Assembly (NCBI RefSeq): GCF_000327385.1
Contig: NW_008709504.1
Coordinates: 1,368,427 to 1,432,426, forward strand
From: Lottia gigantea
Taxonomy: Eukaryota > Mollusca > Gastropoda > Lottiidae
Direction of reading: 5' to 3'
Length of the DNA: 64,000 bases
This document shows, piece by piece, positions 23,084 through 33,575 of this stretch. The notes below the pieces were generated by a model. That model ran no database searches and had not been told where the DNA came from. It saw only the letters and a program-made list of their open reading frames with translations. Numbering within the stretch: position 1 is the first letter of the stretch; every line of letters begins with the position of its first letter. A program made the translations under genes and the position numbers.

Positions 23084-25913
23084 ATGTCGACTAGCTAACT
23101 GAATGTAATCTTCGACAGCTATCTTATCATTAGAGTAACCCTGAAACGTTTTCTTTTCTTTTAGAATACCGTCGGAAGTTAGAATAATATTATATTTAAC
23201 TTTTGGCGCTAAATATAAACCATATATAATTCCACCATCACCGTAATCATCCTTTCCTTTACAATAATCATTTTCGGACACCAACCCAGCTTCATTTAAT
23301 TTATCCCAATTGCTAGACGAAATGTATAAACTATCAGTATCTGTATAGTATATTTCCGGCTTATAAAATCCATCTATTACGTGAATAAAATTATTCATTA
23401 TTTTTTTTACTGTGAGATAATACGAATGACCCCAAATGATTAGGTGTTATTTGTGTAGATTTAGGAGGTATACAGTCAAATTCTTTTTCTTCTTCATTTA
23501 TATCAACGATATATTGAGTCTCATTTACTTTAGGATAGCTTTTAACGTGTGAATCGAAGTTGGCTTTTAAAGTTGCTTCACTCCATAGATGTCTCGATAT
23601 AGTTATATCCTTCTTAATAGATTTAACATACAATGAATTACCTAATAATTTCATACAATTACTACCTACGATATTACCTTCTCGTTTATATTTATTTCTT
23701 AAATCGCTCAAAATTAAAATATAATCTCTATATTTCTTCGTATACTATACCATCTAATATTCTAATAATTCGTCCACCGGCTTTAACTATTTCTTGAATA
23801 TCAACCGATGTTAAAACTTCTGAACAGAAACCATTTCTGAACCTGATTTTATTGCCAGTTTCCTTATTACCTTGTTTGTTCGTAAAAGTAATTTTATCTT
23901 TAGCTGGTATGAGTTGGAAGAACATGTTGGTAGGATGTTCAAACCAGACTTTTAAAATAGCCGTTCTAGGTCTGAATTACTGTTCATTAAAGAGCTTAAC
24001 AAATTCTTTATTTTCTTCTGGTAGAAACGGTCTACCACTTTCCGCTTTAGGATATTCGCTGTCTAAATCCGACATGGCGGAAGCGTACAAACCGTTAGCA
24101 TCAAAGGCCAATAGTTTAGTACATTTTATTTTAATTTTTAAGTTTTGAATTAACTTTCGATTTATCTTATTTACTATATTCTTTAAATAAATCAATTATA
24201 TTATCACTTCGTGTTTCACTGAACTCCTTTAATACAATACAAATTTCATCCATTTTTTTCATTTCAAATGATTTTCGATTTTGCCGAAACTCTTCCTACT
24301 TTAATGGATTGTCTGATAAAATATCTTATAATATAAAAGGATGTGTATGTGAGTATACTTTTTCTAGGTTTTTTTTTTCGGTGTGTTTCGGAACCATTCT
24401 AGTAGTTTCATGCCATTCTTCTTCAACCATTTCTTTATCGTAATGATACAAATAATACCAACCCTTTAAAGATAAAGAAGGAGCCGTTAGATTATTGGAA
24501 ATATTCTGGATTACAACTTCTTTCATAACTTGGTTATATTTTATCAAACAACCTCCAAGACATAACGTATCTCTTTTAGCGTAAGGTTCCCATTCGTGTA
24601 TGAAAGATTCCCAATTATCTTCGGTGTATTTTGCAATATTTATATCAGTGATTTTTCTCAAATTCATCGGTAGATTAGATGAATTTCCCCATGCCGCCAA
24701 ACTAGATTTTTCATGTTGATAGGAACATATGCAAATAATTAGAGTTGCCCATTATTTGTTTTTGTCTTTTCCATTTTTTCTGTAAATATTCATCGGTGAA
24801 TGAATTAGATAAAGGTAGAGACAGAATGCCTCTAGCTGTTACTAGTGGACATTGCGTTAGTTTATTCGCATTTTTAAGCACGATCCAGTTATCAAAACCG
24901 CTACCGTTATGAGAAATTAATGTTAATCTTTTTTGATCAATTTTTCCTAAACGTTGCAATCAGTGGGATTTAAATGTGGAAAGTTATGTTTTATTCAGTC
25001 TAACATTTTTCTTAGTTTTTTACATAAATTAACGTGCAAGAATAAGGAATGGCTTTATTCGTTTCTTTTTCGCTATAGGTTTCGCGATCCCATGCAATCA
25101 TCGTGAATTGTTGGAAAAACATTTAGTTTTAGAGGTGAAACTTGTGTTACCGCATTATCATCTCTACAAGTTCTACGTTTTCATTGTAATTATCTTCTAT
25201 TTCTTTAATGCCTAAGGTTTTGTTATTTCTTCTAATGAGACAGAAATGTGATTTATGTAAGTAAAATACCCAATCTAATTCCTCGGATACTTTCTTTGGT
25301 TGAAAATATCTATGTTTGGGCGTATAAATTTGAAAATAAGCATTAAATTTCTTATTGAATTCACAGATTCTAGCAGTTGTCATTCACAGATTCTAGCAGT
25401 TGTCATTCACAGATTCTAGCAGTTGTCATAACTCCTTTTCTATTTGATTTTGAAAAACTGTTGATGAAATCTTGAAATTCTTTTGTGTAGTCTTTGTTCA
25501 AAACACGACTTACGCACTTTATAAAGCAGTATCCATCACTTGGTATAAAACAATTTATACCGGCATATTCATTTTTCTTTTCGAGTAGGGTGGTACCATG
25601 ACCCTTTTTTGATCTTTTTATTTCTTTGAAATTGTTTTTACGTAAAATGATTTTTCCTGAGAAGTACCAATCAGAAGCATCCGAATTTACATCCACTGTT
25701 GCGAAGAAATTGTGAAAAGTTTTGGCATTAAAGCCTACAAATTGCATGTTTAGTTTGTGTCCTCCATCTTGAATTATCTCTCCATCTAATTCAATTTGTC
25801 CTTTAAATGTTATAAATTTATCAGAAATAATGTTAATAACATTGGAAAAAAGAACATTTGATATGAATGTTTCATCGTCTAAAATTTCAATTTTTTTCAT
25901 ATTTTTTAAGTAT

Positions 25914-26183
25914 CTATTTTTTCACTTTTATTGATGATATTTCTACATTAAATTTATCGAAAATTTCATTGAATTCTTCTAATTCTTCAATGGTTATGTT
26001 CTTATCTTCTCTTGATCTTTCGAAAAATATGAATAATTTATTAAGATATGTATTTAAAATTTCTGTTTTCTTTTTATAATGAGATTTCTGTTTTGATGTA
26101 AAACCTAAAGTAATCAATCCACAAGATGAAGTTTGAACGGCAGTGAACGCGGCTAATACAGTTGGGACAGTTATTGGAAGCAT
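25914..26183 (-). pseudogene. Polinton small hydrophobic-start protein region
   Basis: About 89 residues: a hydrophobic N-terminal segment (MLPITVPTVLAAFTAVQT, then SSCGLITLGFTSKQK) followed by a helical, charged tail. A short protein of this design recurs in Polintons; its role is not established to my knowledge. Fossil. Confidence 0.5.
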
Positions 26184-26259
26184 TAATCCACAAGTGTGGA
26201 TCGTAAGTTTTGTCTGAAGAATATTGAATCAACTTTTTACCTGTATAGGAAAAATAATT

Positions 26260-26739
26260 TCAATTAGAATTTTTTTCATCGTTAAGTTTAGTTTCCAGAG
26301 CATTTAATTCCTGTTGAAACATATCTTCATTTTCATCTGGAATGTTATCTATTAATTGTTGAATGTCTAATTTTTGTTTTGCAATCTTATCATCTAATTT
26401 AGATATTAATGAAATTAAATTTTGTAACTTAGTTTTGACTACGTTGACTAATTGTTTTTGAATAAAACTTATTAAACCTGCCACCTCTTGTTGTAGTTTA
26501 GTTTCATTAACAAAATTTTTATTATTTACTTGACGTTTGAAGAATCTTTTCACATTACTTTTTTTTTCTTCTAAATGGTTTTTATTTACTTCAATTGAAT
26601 TTATTTGTTCCCGTAAATATTTCTTGTGAACAGCGTGATTATCATTTTCCAGAGATTTTAAATTAGTTACTTTGAAATTGTTCGTATCTAAATCACCTTG
26701 AAGAGTGTCTCCGATTTGATCCACAAAGTAAGGTTTCAC
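26260..26739 (-). pseudogene. Polinton fibre-like coiled-coil protein region
   Basis: Opens with 'GDTLQGDLDTNNFKVTNL' and 'HAVHKKYLREQI', which closely resembles the repeat word of phage and virus tail-fibre proteins (G-D-T-x-x-G-D-L-D ... N-K-I-T-N-L ... A-V-x-K-K-Y). The rest is a long charged coiled coil with leucine and isoleucine heptads (LQNLISLISKLDDKIAKQ). Suggests a trimeric fibre stalk in a Polinton particle. Motif is visible; the role is inferred. Fossil. Confidence 0.6.
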
Positions 26740-26771
26740 ATTATTTATCCATGCTGTAGTGTTAGGTTTTT

Positions 26772-27383
26772 TTAGTTTCTAAAGATAAAGAACCCAATCC
26801 AAACTTGTTTGCCATTTTCATTAAGTAAATTTATTATAATTTCTTCAAATTGTTTTCCTAAGCTCATCTGATATAAAACCCAAAGTGAAAGCTGTCCACA
26901 AAACTTTTGTCCCGGTAATTGAATTTGAAAGGAAGAACATTTGATTGGTTTATTAGTCAATTGCATTATCTCTTCAGTTGGTTCTAATCCAAAAGAATCG
27001 AAGAAATATAAGTTATTTGAAGGGTTTTTGTATAAAGCAGAATGATGAACTCATTTTTGATCGGAAGTATGTATATTTGTTATAACATAAAATTTACCTT
27101 TCTTATATTTGAGATCATTTATTTCATCTCTCATACAATAATAAAACGGTGATATATTTAACTCATTCTCCCATCTCATAAGTTGAAAGTTTGTGGTTGT
27201 ATCGGTTCCATATTTATCGAGAGAGATATTCATTTTTAAAAGTCGGTTTTTTGAGGAGTTATGTTTTCGGAGTATGCGGTAAGTATTGTTGAAAACCCAA
27301 TTGACGAAATATATACGTAGTTTGTGTTTGAAAAAAATTGTATTACATTCTGATAAAAACACATTCAATAATATTTTGAACAT
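26772..27383 (-). pseudogene. Polinton cysteine protease region (adenain/Ulp1-like)
   Basis: Recognised from a 'HHSALYK' block, 'YFFDSFGLEPTEEI' and 'GQKFCGQLSLWVLYQMSLG', the His, Asp and Cys neighbourhoods of adenovirus-type proteases found in Polintons. These enzymes mature capsid proteins. It sits between the fibre-like protein and the integrase. Fossil. Confidence 0.7.
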
Positions 27384-27598
27384 AAATTTGCATTTAAATT
27401 TAAGAAAGCGTACATGCTTGTCTACATCTAAATTATCTTAATCTTCTATCAAATTCTTCATCATCCAAACTCGTTGTTTTTCGAGAAATTCATTCATTTT
27501 TTAAAAGTCAGTTTTTTGAAGTTCATTTTGATAAAACATTCCTATGATTTGTTCTTTGTCTTGATCGATTAATTCATATGTCGGAGGTGATGTGCTGT

Positions 27599-28183
27599 TT
27601 ACTTTATCAACGATGAATATTTCGTTTGTCCAGTATCCAACATAACCTTTTTCGAATTTACTTTTATATTTGAAAATACGAACTCGATCTCCAACTTTAA
27701 ATTTGGTGTAATATCTAAATTATTTATTTCATTTTCGTAGTTATGTTGTGCGTTAATTGACTTTATACTATTTGGATTATTCGTGGCTTGTGTTGGTGTG
27801 ACACCTATAGATGAATGAATTTTGTTATTGTATTCATCTACAACCTCTGGTAATATTTTAAGCCATTTTTGAGATTTCAATTCCGTGAACTTTTTGAATA
27901 AATTATTTTTTAGAGTTCTATTATATATCTCAATAACTACAGCTTTACCTTCATTATGTGTACTGTAAATTTCAAATCCCAGAGATTTCATATTTTTGTT
28001 ATAAAATTCACTTCCTTTATCTACCCACAGTTTTTCTGGATGTCGGCTAGATTGTTTCATAATCGTTTCAAAAGCATGTTCGACTGATAATCCTCTTTTG
28101 TTATTCAAAGGAATAACCCAAGCATATCTCGTATACAAATCTATAACTGTTAAGCAATATTTATATCCTCTTTCAACTGGCAT
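27599..28183 (-). pseudogene. Polinton retroviral-type integrase region
   Basis: Core of an rve-type integrase: 'LTVIDLYTRYAWVIPL' (first catalytic Asp), 'KLWVDKGSEFYNK' (second Asp) and the helix after it (GKAVVIEIYNRTLKN) with the catalytic Glu. 'NKIHSSIGVTPTQA' follows, as in Polinton integrases. Its position near the right end is usual. Fossil, cut short at the C-terminus. Confidence 0.85.
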
Positions 28184-28272
28184 ATTAATTAAATCGGCTG
28201 ACCATATTTAATCTTTTTCAAATACTTTAACTTTTAAAAAGATTTTTAGTTTTTCTAAATTCTTTATGAATT

Positions 28273-28620
28273 TCATCTGCCAATACCATTCCCAATTTTG
28301 AATGTTTGATTTGGAATATTTTCAAGTTCGATTATCATTTGTCTGTTTGCTTCGTGTCTGAAGTTTTTGTCTTTGTTTCTGTATAGTATGTCGTGTTTTA
28401 GCGCAGCGGCGTCAACTCTATTGACTGGTTCTTCACCGGGTTTGGGTTTATCGTTTTCGTCTAATCGCAGATCTAACCTGGTACCTGGACCAGTGTAATT
28501 ATGACCGGGAAGATGTTTTTCTCCAGGATATTTCGCCCATGGAAATCCAGGAACAGAACCCAATGATTTTTGTATATCTCCTGAACCAAAATAAGTTTTT
28601 GGAGTGTGAGCGACAATCAT
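28273..28620 (-). pseudogene. Polinton phospholipase-A2-like (parvovirus VP1u-type) protein region
   Basis: About 115 residues with 'LPGHNYTGPGTRLDL' (the Ca-binding Y-x-G-P-G loop) and 'VDAAALKHDILYRNK' (the catalytic H-D pair in a helix), the two marks of the PLA2 domain of parvovirus VP1 and of related Polinton/adintovirus proteins, where it is thought to breach endosomal membranes. Both catalytic-type marks are visible. Fossil context. Confidence 0.75.
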
Positions 28621-28706
28621 TTTTATCCTATGACTTTAAAACCTTTTCCTTTCCTTTCTTCTAATCTCCTGTTTCGCAGATCTCTTATTAGTTGTAATTC
28701 TTTCAA

Positions 28707-28913
28707 CTAGTCAGATTGTTTCTCTGCGTCGCTTATACTCTTTCCCGCTTCCGGGATTGAGCCGAGGACTTTAGTCTCGGATGAAATAAGTGATTTGTTT
28801 TTTGAAACAAAGGTAGCTACTTTTGGAATTATTTTTGAACCTAGAGAAAATATTGATGAAAAGATACTGTTGCCCGAATAATCTTGTTGTTCGTGTTTTA
28901 GAATTAAACTCAT
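28707..28913 (-). pseudogene. Polinton small protein next to the PLA2-like region
   Basis: A 68-residue frame starting 'MSLILKHEQQDYSGNSIF' with a hydrophobic middle (FSSIFSLGSKIIPKVATF) and an acidic end. Position and composition suggest a small membrane-active or minor capsid protein, but I do not recognise it. Confidence 0.4.
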
Positions 28914-29104
28914 TCTATTTTTAAATGAGTTAATTAAATGAAGAAATTGTGGTCTGTTTTTTTTTCCAAAACAAGAGTTATGTTCCTTCTAGAAGTTTCT
29001 GGACAAAAAATAACATTATTTAAAACGAGGCTATTAAGAGAAACAAGGAAGTTATTTTATATAAGGGTATTTTTGATATTCTTTTTTCGTTTAATTTAAT
29101 GAAA

Positions 29105-29319
29105 TGTAGGGTGAATAGGTCCTTTTTTGGGGTGGGGGTTGATTGAAGGTGTATTTGGTGTAAGAATTTATGAAATGTAGGGTGTTAAGGTGTTTTTTGG
29201 TGTAAGAATTTATGAAATGTAGGGTGTTTAGGTCTTTTTTAGGACCTTTCAATATGTTCACACTTTCCCCATGGAATGAAATGGAATGGGGAATCCCCTT
29301 GCGAACATATTGAAAGGTC
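29105..29319. repeat. Polinton right end: short tandem repeats and an 77-bp fold-back
   Basis: Two to three copies of a roughly 50-base unit ('AAGAATTTATGAAATGTAGG') lie at 29,105-29,230. Then 29,243-29,319 is an imperfect palindrome: 'GACCTTTCAATATGTTCA' inverted against the terminal '…GAACATATTGAAAGGTC' around a 'GGAATGAAATGG' centre. The left end has no such fold-back. Confidence 0.75.
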
Positions 29320-29470
29320 TAGTACTACTTTAGCTTGTTAAACTCTAGGAGGCAAATATTCAACCTTCAGTATGTATGTGTGCGTATGTATAATAAATCA
29401 AGTTTTGTCAAAAATCCAGCAAGAATCATGTCTTTTAGTGTTTAAAGAGCTAATTTGAACGCCCCCCTTT
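29320..29470 (+). repeat. HINE-like element, copy 7, right half
   Basis: After the TAGTA duplication the HINE-like sequence resumes: 'TTTAGCTTGTTAAACTCTAG', 'GCAAATATTCAACCTTCAG' and 'AAGAATCATGTCTTTTAGTG'. This shows that the Polinton entered an existing HINE-like copy. Confidence 0.55.
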
Positions 29471-29720
29471 TTTCCCTTCCTGTTTAGATTTTTTGGCAAA
29501 TCCTGAAGTCATCATTACATACTTGTTATGTTGTATCTAAGATTTTGATGTCATAAATCTTCTGAGGTCATGTTTTCAAGAATCAAATTGCCTCTCACCA
29601 TTTTGTGACTTGACCCTTCTCTTGTTATGTGGTTTCTAAGATTGTGACGTCATAAACCTTATGAGGTCATATTGTAATTTTAATCTTAACTACCTTCCAC
29701 CATTTGTAGTTTGTTTCTTC

Positions 29721-29765
29721 CCCTGATGAAGTCAAAACGTTTTAGACGAAACGCTGGGTATTAAA
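29721..29765 (+). other. CTGATGA...GAAAC hairpin (hammerhead-like core words)
   Basis: 'CCCTGATGAAGTC', a loop, then 'GACGAAACGCTGGGTA'. The order CUGAUGA - short stem (GUC/GAC) - GAAAC - GUA is that of a minimal hammerhead ribozyme, but the expected first stem around it does not pair well and there is an extra A before the short stem. Possibly a decayed retroelement hammerhead. It lies just before a HINE-like head. Confidence 0.35.
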
Positions 29766-29794
29766 AGATGGTATTTGATGTCAAGTTTTATTAT

Positions 29795-30738
29795 TTATCA
29801 CATGAAATGGGGGGCGTATATTGCAGTCACCTCTTTCCGTCGGTCTGTCGGTCTGTCGGTTCGTCCGTCCACAATTGCTCGTAAACACTCTACAAGGCAC
29901 AATTCTTGACTGATTTCGACGAAACTTGGTATGGTTGTTTGTAATCACCCAAGGATGAACCCTTTTAAAAATCAGACGAATCGAAAAATATTTAATATGA
30001 GTTATTGCCCTTGTTCTTGAAACGCTCGTAAACACTCTAAAAGGTGCAATTCATGACGGATTTTGATGAAACTTGGTATGAGTGTTCATTATCGCCCAAG
30101 GATAAACCCTATCGAAAATCAGAAAAATATTTAGTATGAGTTATTTCCCTTGTTCTTGAAAACGTGTTCAATTTTTAGTTCGTAAACACTCTAGAAGGCA
30201 CAATTCATGACGGATTTGAACAAAATTTAGCTTGAGTGTTGGTTATCACCCAAGGATGAACCCTATTGAAATCAGAAGAATCTAAAAATATTGAGTATGA
30301 GTTATTGCCCTTATTCTTGAAAACACGTTCAAGTTTTAGCTTGTAAACACTCTTGAAAGCACAATTCTTGACAGATTTTAACGAAATTTGGCTTGAGTGT
30401 TTGTTATCACCCATAGATAAAACCTATTGAAAATTCTTGCAGAATTTTGACAAAATTTGGTTTTATTATTCTTTACCGCGCTGAAAATTGAATATTTATC
30501 TTCTAGAGTTTTCACAAGCTAAAGATTGAACACGTTTTCAAGAACTAGGGCAATAACTCATACTTAATATTATTCAGTATCGCCCTAAAGAGTTCAAAAG
30601 AAGTGGAGTTCAAAAGAAGTGTATGACTGAAGGTTGAATATTTCATACTGGTGATTGTTACTGTACTGCTAAATATTTATGTTCAAAATCAAAGCTGCCA
30701 ATGGGCGTATATTACCTTGCCTGGCAAGCTATCTTTGA
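29795..30738 (+). repeat. HINE-like element, copy 9 (near full length)
   Basis: Head 'CACATGAAATGGGGGGCGTA' (29,800), a run of 'GTCGGTCTGTCG' words, about four 162-bp units, the conserved 3' block 'GTGATTGTTACTGTACTGCT' and the tail '…GGGCGTATATTACCTTGCC' plus 'TGGCAAGCTATCTTT' at 30,738. It includes a tandemly repeated 'GAGTTCAAAAGAAGTG'. Complete architecture of the family. Confidence 0.75.
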
Positions 30739-32129
30739 GGATTTAAAAAACATATAAAATCATTTGAAAATTCATTATAAAGCCACATAAGACTTAGTTA
30801 TCATATCTGACAGCTGGTAGTGGGCGTATGTTACCTTTGCCTGGCAAGCTATCTTTGTTTATCTTACACAAGTAAGTTTTATTGTAAGATTTTGTATATT
30901 GATAACACTCTTGATATACTGAAAATTTATTAAAAAAGTGGGCTAAGGCTCACTAACACTTGTTTTTTTTGATGAAACTTTGTGATATTGTTTATTATCC
31001 AAGAATGAACTGTATCTAAAATAGAAAAATAACTAAAATGAGTTATAATCGATTATCAGTTGACATCGGTTTGACCTTAACGATCGACTAACCGATTAAT
31101 AATCGGTTAATTATTAGATGATGAAAATGATAATTTTATAGTATTTAAATTTTCTCGGGGTTTCAATTTTTGGATCTTGCAAGAATATCCAATAGGTGTG
31201 CAGTTAAAAAGTTTCCAATTTTGAAACTTTGTAGCATACATTTTTGAGTCGAATTTTATAAATTTTGACTAAATTTTCGATTTTCACGTCAGGTTTTCAC
31301 GAAATCGATGTGCAATTTTCTGATTGACCCACTTCCTGTATTAACTGTTTTGGCCACCATTTGCATTTTCTTGAAATACGTCAAAATTTTATTCAGAGAT
31401 AATGGCTCATCCGATTTTGATGATTTTTGGTGTCAAATGAAAAATATAAGAAAAATCTGGGAAGCCCATTTTTGAATTTTGCTTTTGCTTTTTCGAATTT
31501 CCGGTTGAAATTTTTCGAAGTTTGAAGCTCATATCTGGTGACCTTGACCTTGGGTCACATTGACCTTTACAGAATTAAAGGTCATTGACCTTGACTATTG
31601 GTTGATACTATTATATTTAATCTCCGAGTGAAAGGCCATTGATCTAAGATCAATTCAAGATCATTCATTCTTTGATCTTTGATGTCCAACATATACTTCC
31701 GCTTTTACAGACGTTCGAAAACAGCAATTATCAAAACTTTTAAGGCATTTATCTCTTTCATTTGACCTTTGTCAACTCATAACACCCCTGGTAACCTTGT
31801 GGTTTGTAATAGTAATTAAAGATGAAAGGCATGTAAAATTTTTATCTTTCCAAGACAAACTGGATAGTTTGAGAAATTTTACTAATGATATTGGATGTAC
31901 CCACAATTTCAAAAGGGATAATATTTTCACCAACTGTACTTTACTACTGTACTGAAACGTCGCCCACTAACACATGGCTGGATGTAATGCTATTTATAGA
32001 ATGCTTCTATGAAATAAATCAATAAATCACATTATAATGTGGTCGTATATTGTCCTTTCGTGATTTTCGTGATGATCAGATAATTTTTTACCGAAATATC
32101 GTGTCTGACTTGATGTTTATATTTAAAAA
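30739..32129. repeat. Stretch with a second HINE-like tail and a repeat rich in nuclear-receptor half-sites
   Basis: A second HINE-like tail ends at about 30,856. From about 31,270 to 31,830 lies a repeat also present, inverted and diverged, at about 56,030-56,350: 'CACTTCCTG', 'CATCCGATTTTGATG', 'GTTTGAAGCTCATATCTGG', then 'TGACCTTGACCTTGGGTCA' and several more TGACCT/AGGTCA half-sites. No coding sequence seen. Confidence 0.5.
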
Positions 32130-32307
32130 CTTGGTGGAATTACTCAGCATAAATAACTGGCAGTAAATATATATATCATTGAATTCAAACTATTAAAATT
32201 TCTTTGACCATGAGACAAATCATACTTTAGTCACTAAATACTGTTTTATCATTTCCTACAGCTGCCAGTGGGCGTATGTTACTTTGCCTGGCAAGCTATC
32301 TTTTAAC
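32130..32307 (+). repeat. HINE-like tail block, copy 11
   Basis: Near-duplicate of 47,972-48,147: 'CTCAGCATAAATAACTGGCA', 'ATATATATCATTGAATTCAA', 'AGTCACTAAA', then 'CAGCTGCCAGTGGGCGTATG' and the palindromic tail. These two copies share about 170 bases, so they form a subfamily. Confidence 0.6.
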
Positions 32308-32645
32308 TTTTCCATTGTGTTTTATGCCTTCTGTTATACCAGTCTGCGACTAGTCAGTAGAGTGGCCTCCATTGAGGTGCGTTTGTGTGAAAATAGCTTT
32401 GAAAGATGTGAAAATGACTTTACCCATGATCGATTTTTCATGTTCTTAATCGATTGTTGCAATCGGTAGGACATAATCAATCGACAACCAATTATTTGGG
32501 ACAATCGACCCATCATTAGTTATGACCATTATTCTTTAAAACGCATTCAATTTTCAGCTTGTGAACGGTTTGAAAGATGCAATTAAAATTTGATACTGAT
32601 AAAATGAAAATGTCTAAGACTTCTTATGTCTTTATCTTTTGACAG

Positions 32646-32883
32646 GTGAAACATGGTGTCCTAAAATCTACTTCAATCATAAATGTTTTTCTGGACCCTA
32701 TTTGAGTAAATTCCGAATTGCTGAACTTCCAAGATGTGTTGGCCCTGGTCCAATAGTGTTGGTTATGAAAGAAGTCTTATCAATGCTTATCAATGTTGCT
32801 TATAAGTCATGCCGTGTTTTGAGGGAACTTCAACTTGATGGACCATCTAATCCATCCATGCATCAACAGCATTTAAAAGCCAA
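32646..32883 (+). CDS. SFMBT: SFMBT-like Polycomb-group protein, exon with the N-terminal half of the SLED domain
   Basis: Encodes 'WCPKIYFNHKCFSGPYL', 'RIAELPRCVGPGPIVLVMKE', 'LINVAYKSCRVLRELQL' and ends 'HQQHLKAK'. This is the SLED (Scm-like embedded) DNA-binding domain as found in vertebrate SFMBT1/2, chromatin proteins that bind methylated histones through four MBT repeats and act in gene repression (PhoRC in flies, LSD1-linked complexes in mammals). Acceptor TTTTGACAG ends at 32,645 and donor GTAAGTATGG starts at 32,884. The exon ends two bases into a codon, which the exon at 48,569 completes as Lys. Uninterrupted frame and conserved splice sites point to a live host gene. MBT-repeat exons should lie upstream but were not found in the window. 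The gene symbol is by family; SFMBT1 and SFMBT2 are not separated here. Confidence 0.9.
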
Positions 32884-33167
32884 GTAAGTATGGATAATTT
32901 ATATGCTAATCTTAATGACCTCAGGGGTGTCAAACCGGGCTTGTAGAAACTAAACTTGGTATGCATGTGTATATTAATGAGTGATGGTCAAGTTCAAAGT
33001 TGCTTATTATTAGATGCCTCAAATGTGCTCTGTAGACTGATAGAAGTCTCATTATCTTGATGAAACGTGATACACATGTGCTGATTAATGAGATTTGAGT
33101 TCTAAACATGTAATAGTTAGATATGGATGAGCATTTTTTGAGTTGGCCTTGACTTGTTGAATCTTAG

Positions 33168-33330
33168 TTTTTATACGCGCACATGGAAATGTGGACGTAT
33201 TTTGCCGTCGGTCTGTCAACATTTCTTGTGAACACATTAGAGACTACAGCTTTAAACTGATTTTAATGAAATTTGATGTGATAATGTATATTGATGAAAT
33301 TTGACGAGTTTTTGATGAAAGTTTTTTTTT
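33168..33330 (+). repeat. HINE-like element, copy 12, cut by PLE copy A
   Basis: Head variant 'ATACGCGCACATGGAAATGT' with 'GCCGTCGGTCTGTCAACATT' and part of one unit, stopping in a T-run at 33,330 where the PLE 3' end begins. Confidence 0.6.
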
Positions 33331-33575
33331 ATTTCGGGGAAGGGAGGGTTTGATTCTCCCAAATGTACAGGCCTAGGGTGGAGCAGACACTTTATTTAGA
33401 AATTAGGATTAAGGGTCTTGATATTGGGTTTTCTTCTGTTCTTATTCTGATCTGAAATTAGAAAAAATAACTCGCCCAATGGGCGAGAAGTATAGTATCT
33501 GTTATGTACTGATTGTTTTTAGTTTACTATGAACAATATTATCATTTAAGTTCTTATTTTTTGAATATGCAACTA

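Larger units (their letters stand above)
18252..25900 (-). pseudogene. Polinton protein-primed DNA polymerase B region, split by a copia element
   Basis: Exonuclease motif 'LISHNGSGFDNW' (about 24,900), polymerase motif A 'FDANGLYASAM' (about 24,090), motif B 'KLLGNSLY' (about 23,640) and motif C 'YTDTDSLYIS' (about 23,340) occur in the order of protein-primed family B polymerases. The C-terminal end (TNEFKKPWEKSFTNGV and on) is at 18,252-18,520, on the far side of the copia insertion. In Polintons this enzyme copies the element from its protein-bound ends. Fossil, many breaks. Confidence 0.85.
13953..29319. mobile_element. Polinton (Maverick), broken, with matching ends and nested insertions
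   Basis: Left end 'GACCTTTCAATATGTTCGC' at 13,953 is repeated inverted at the right end (…GCGAACATATTGAAAGGTC, ending 29,319) for about 37 bases. Both ends are flanked by 'TAGTA' (13,948-13,952 and 29,320-29,324), one base short of the usual 6-bp Polinton duplication. Parts: plus strand, major capsid, small hydrophobic protein, packaging ATPase and two uncharacterised proteins; minus strand, protein-primed DNA polymerase B, small hydrophobic protein, fibre-like protein, cysteine protease, retroviral-type integrase, phospholipase-A2-like protein and a small hydrophobic protein. Nested inside are a copia element (18,527-23,083) and a HINE-like element (17,545-17,937). Net length without the copia is about 10.8 kb, short for a Polinton. 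Broken, probably more than twenty breaks; not mobile. Old relative to the copia, which has closely similar LTRs. Confidence 0.9.

Noticed and set aside
29721-29765. Calling an active hammerhead ribozyme
   Set aside because: Stem I does not pair and the junction has an extra base; only a hammerhead-like layout can be claimed.
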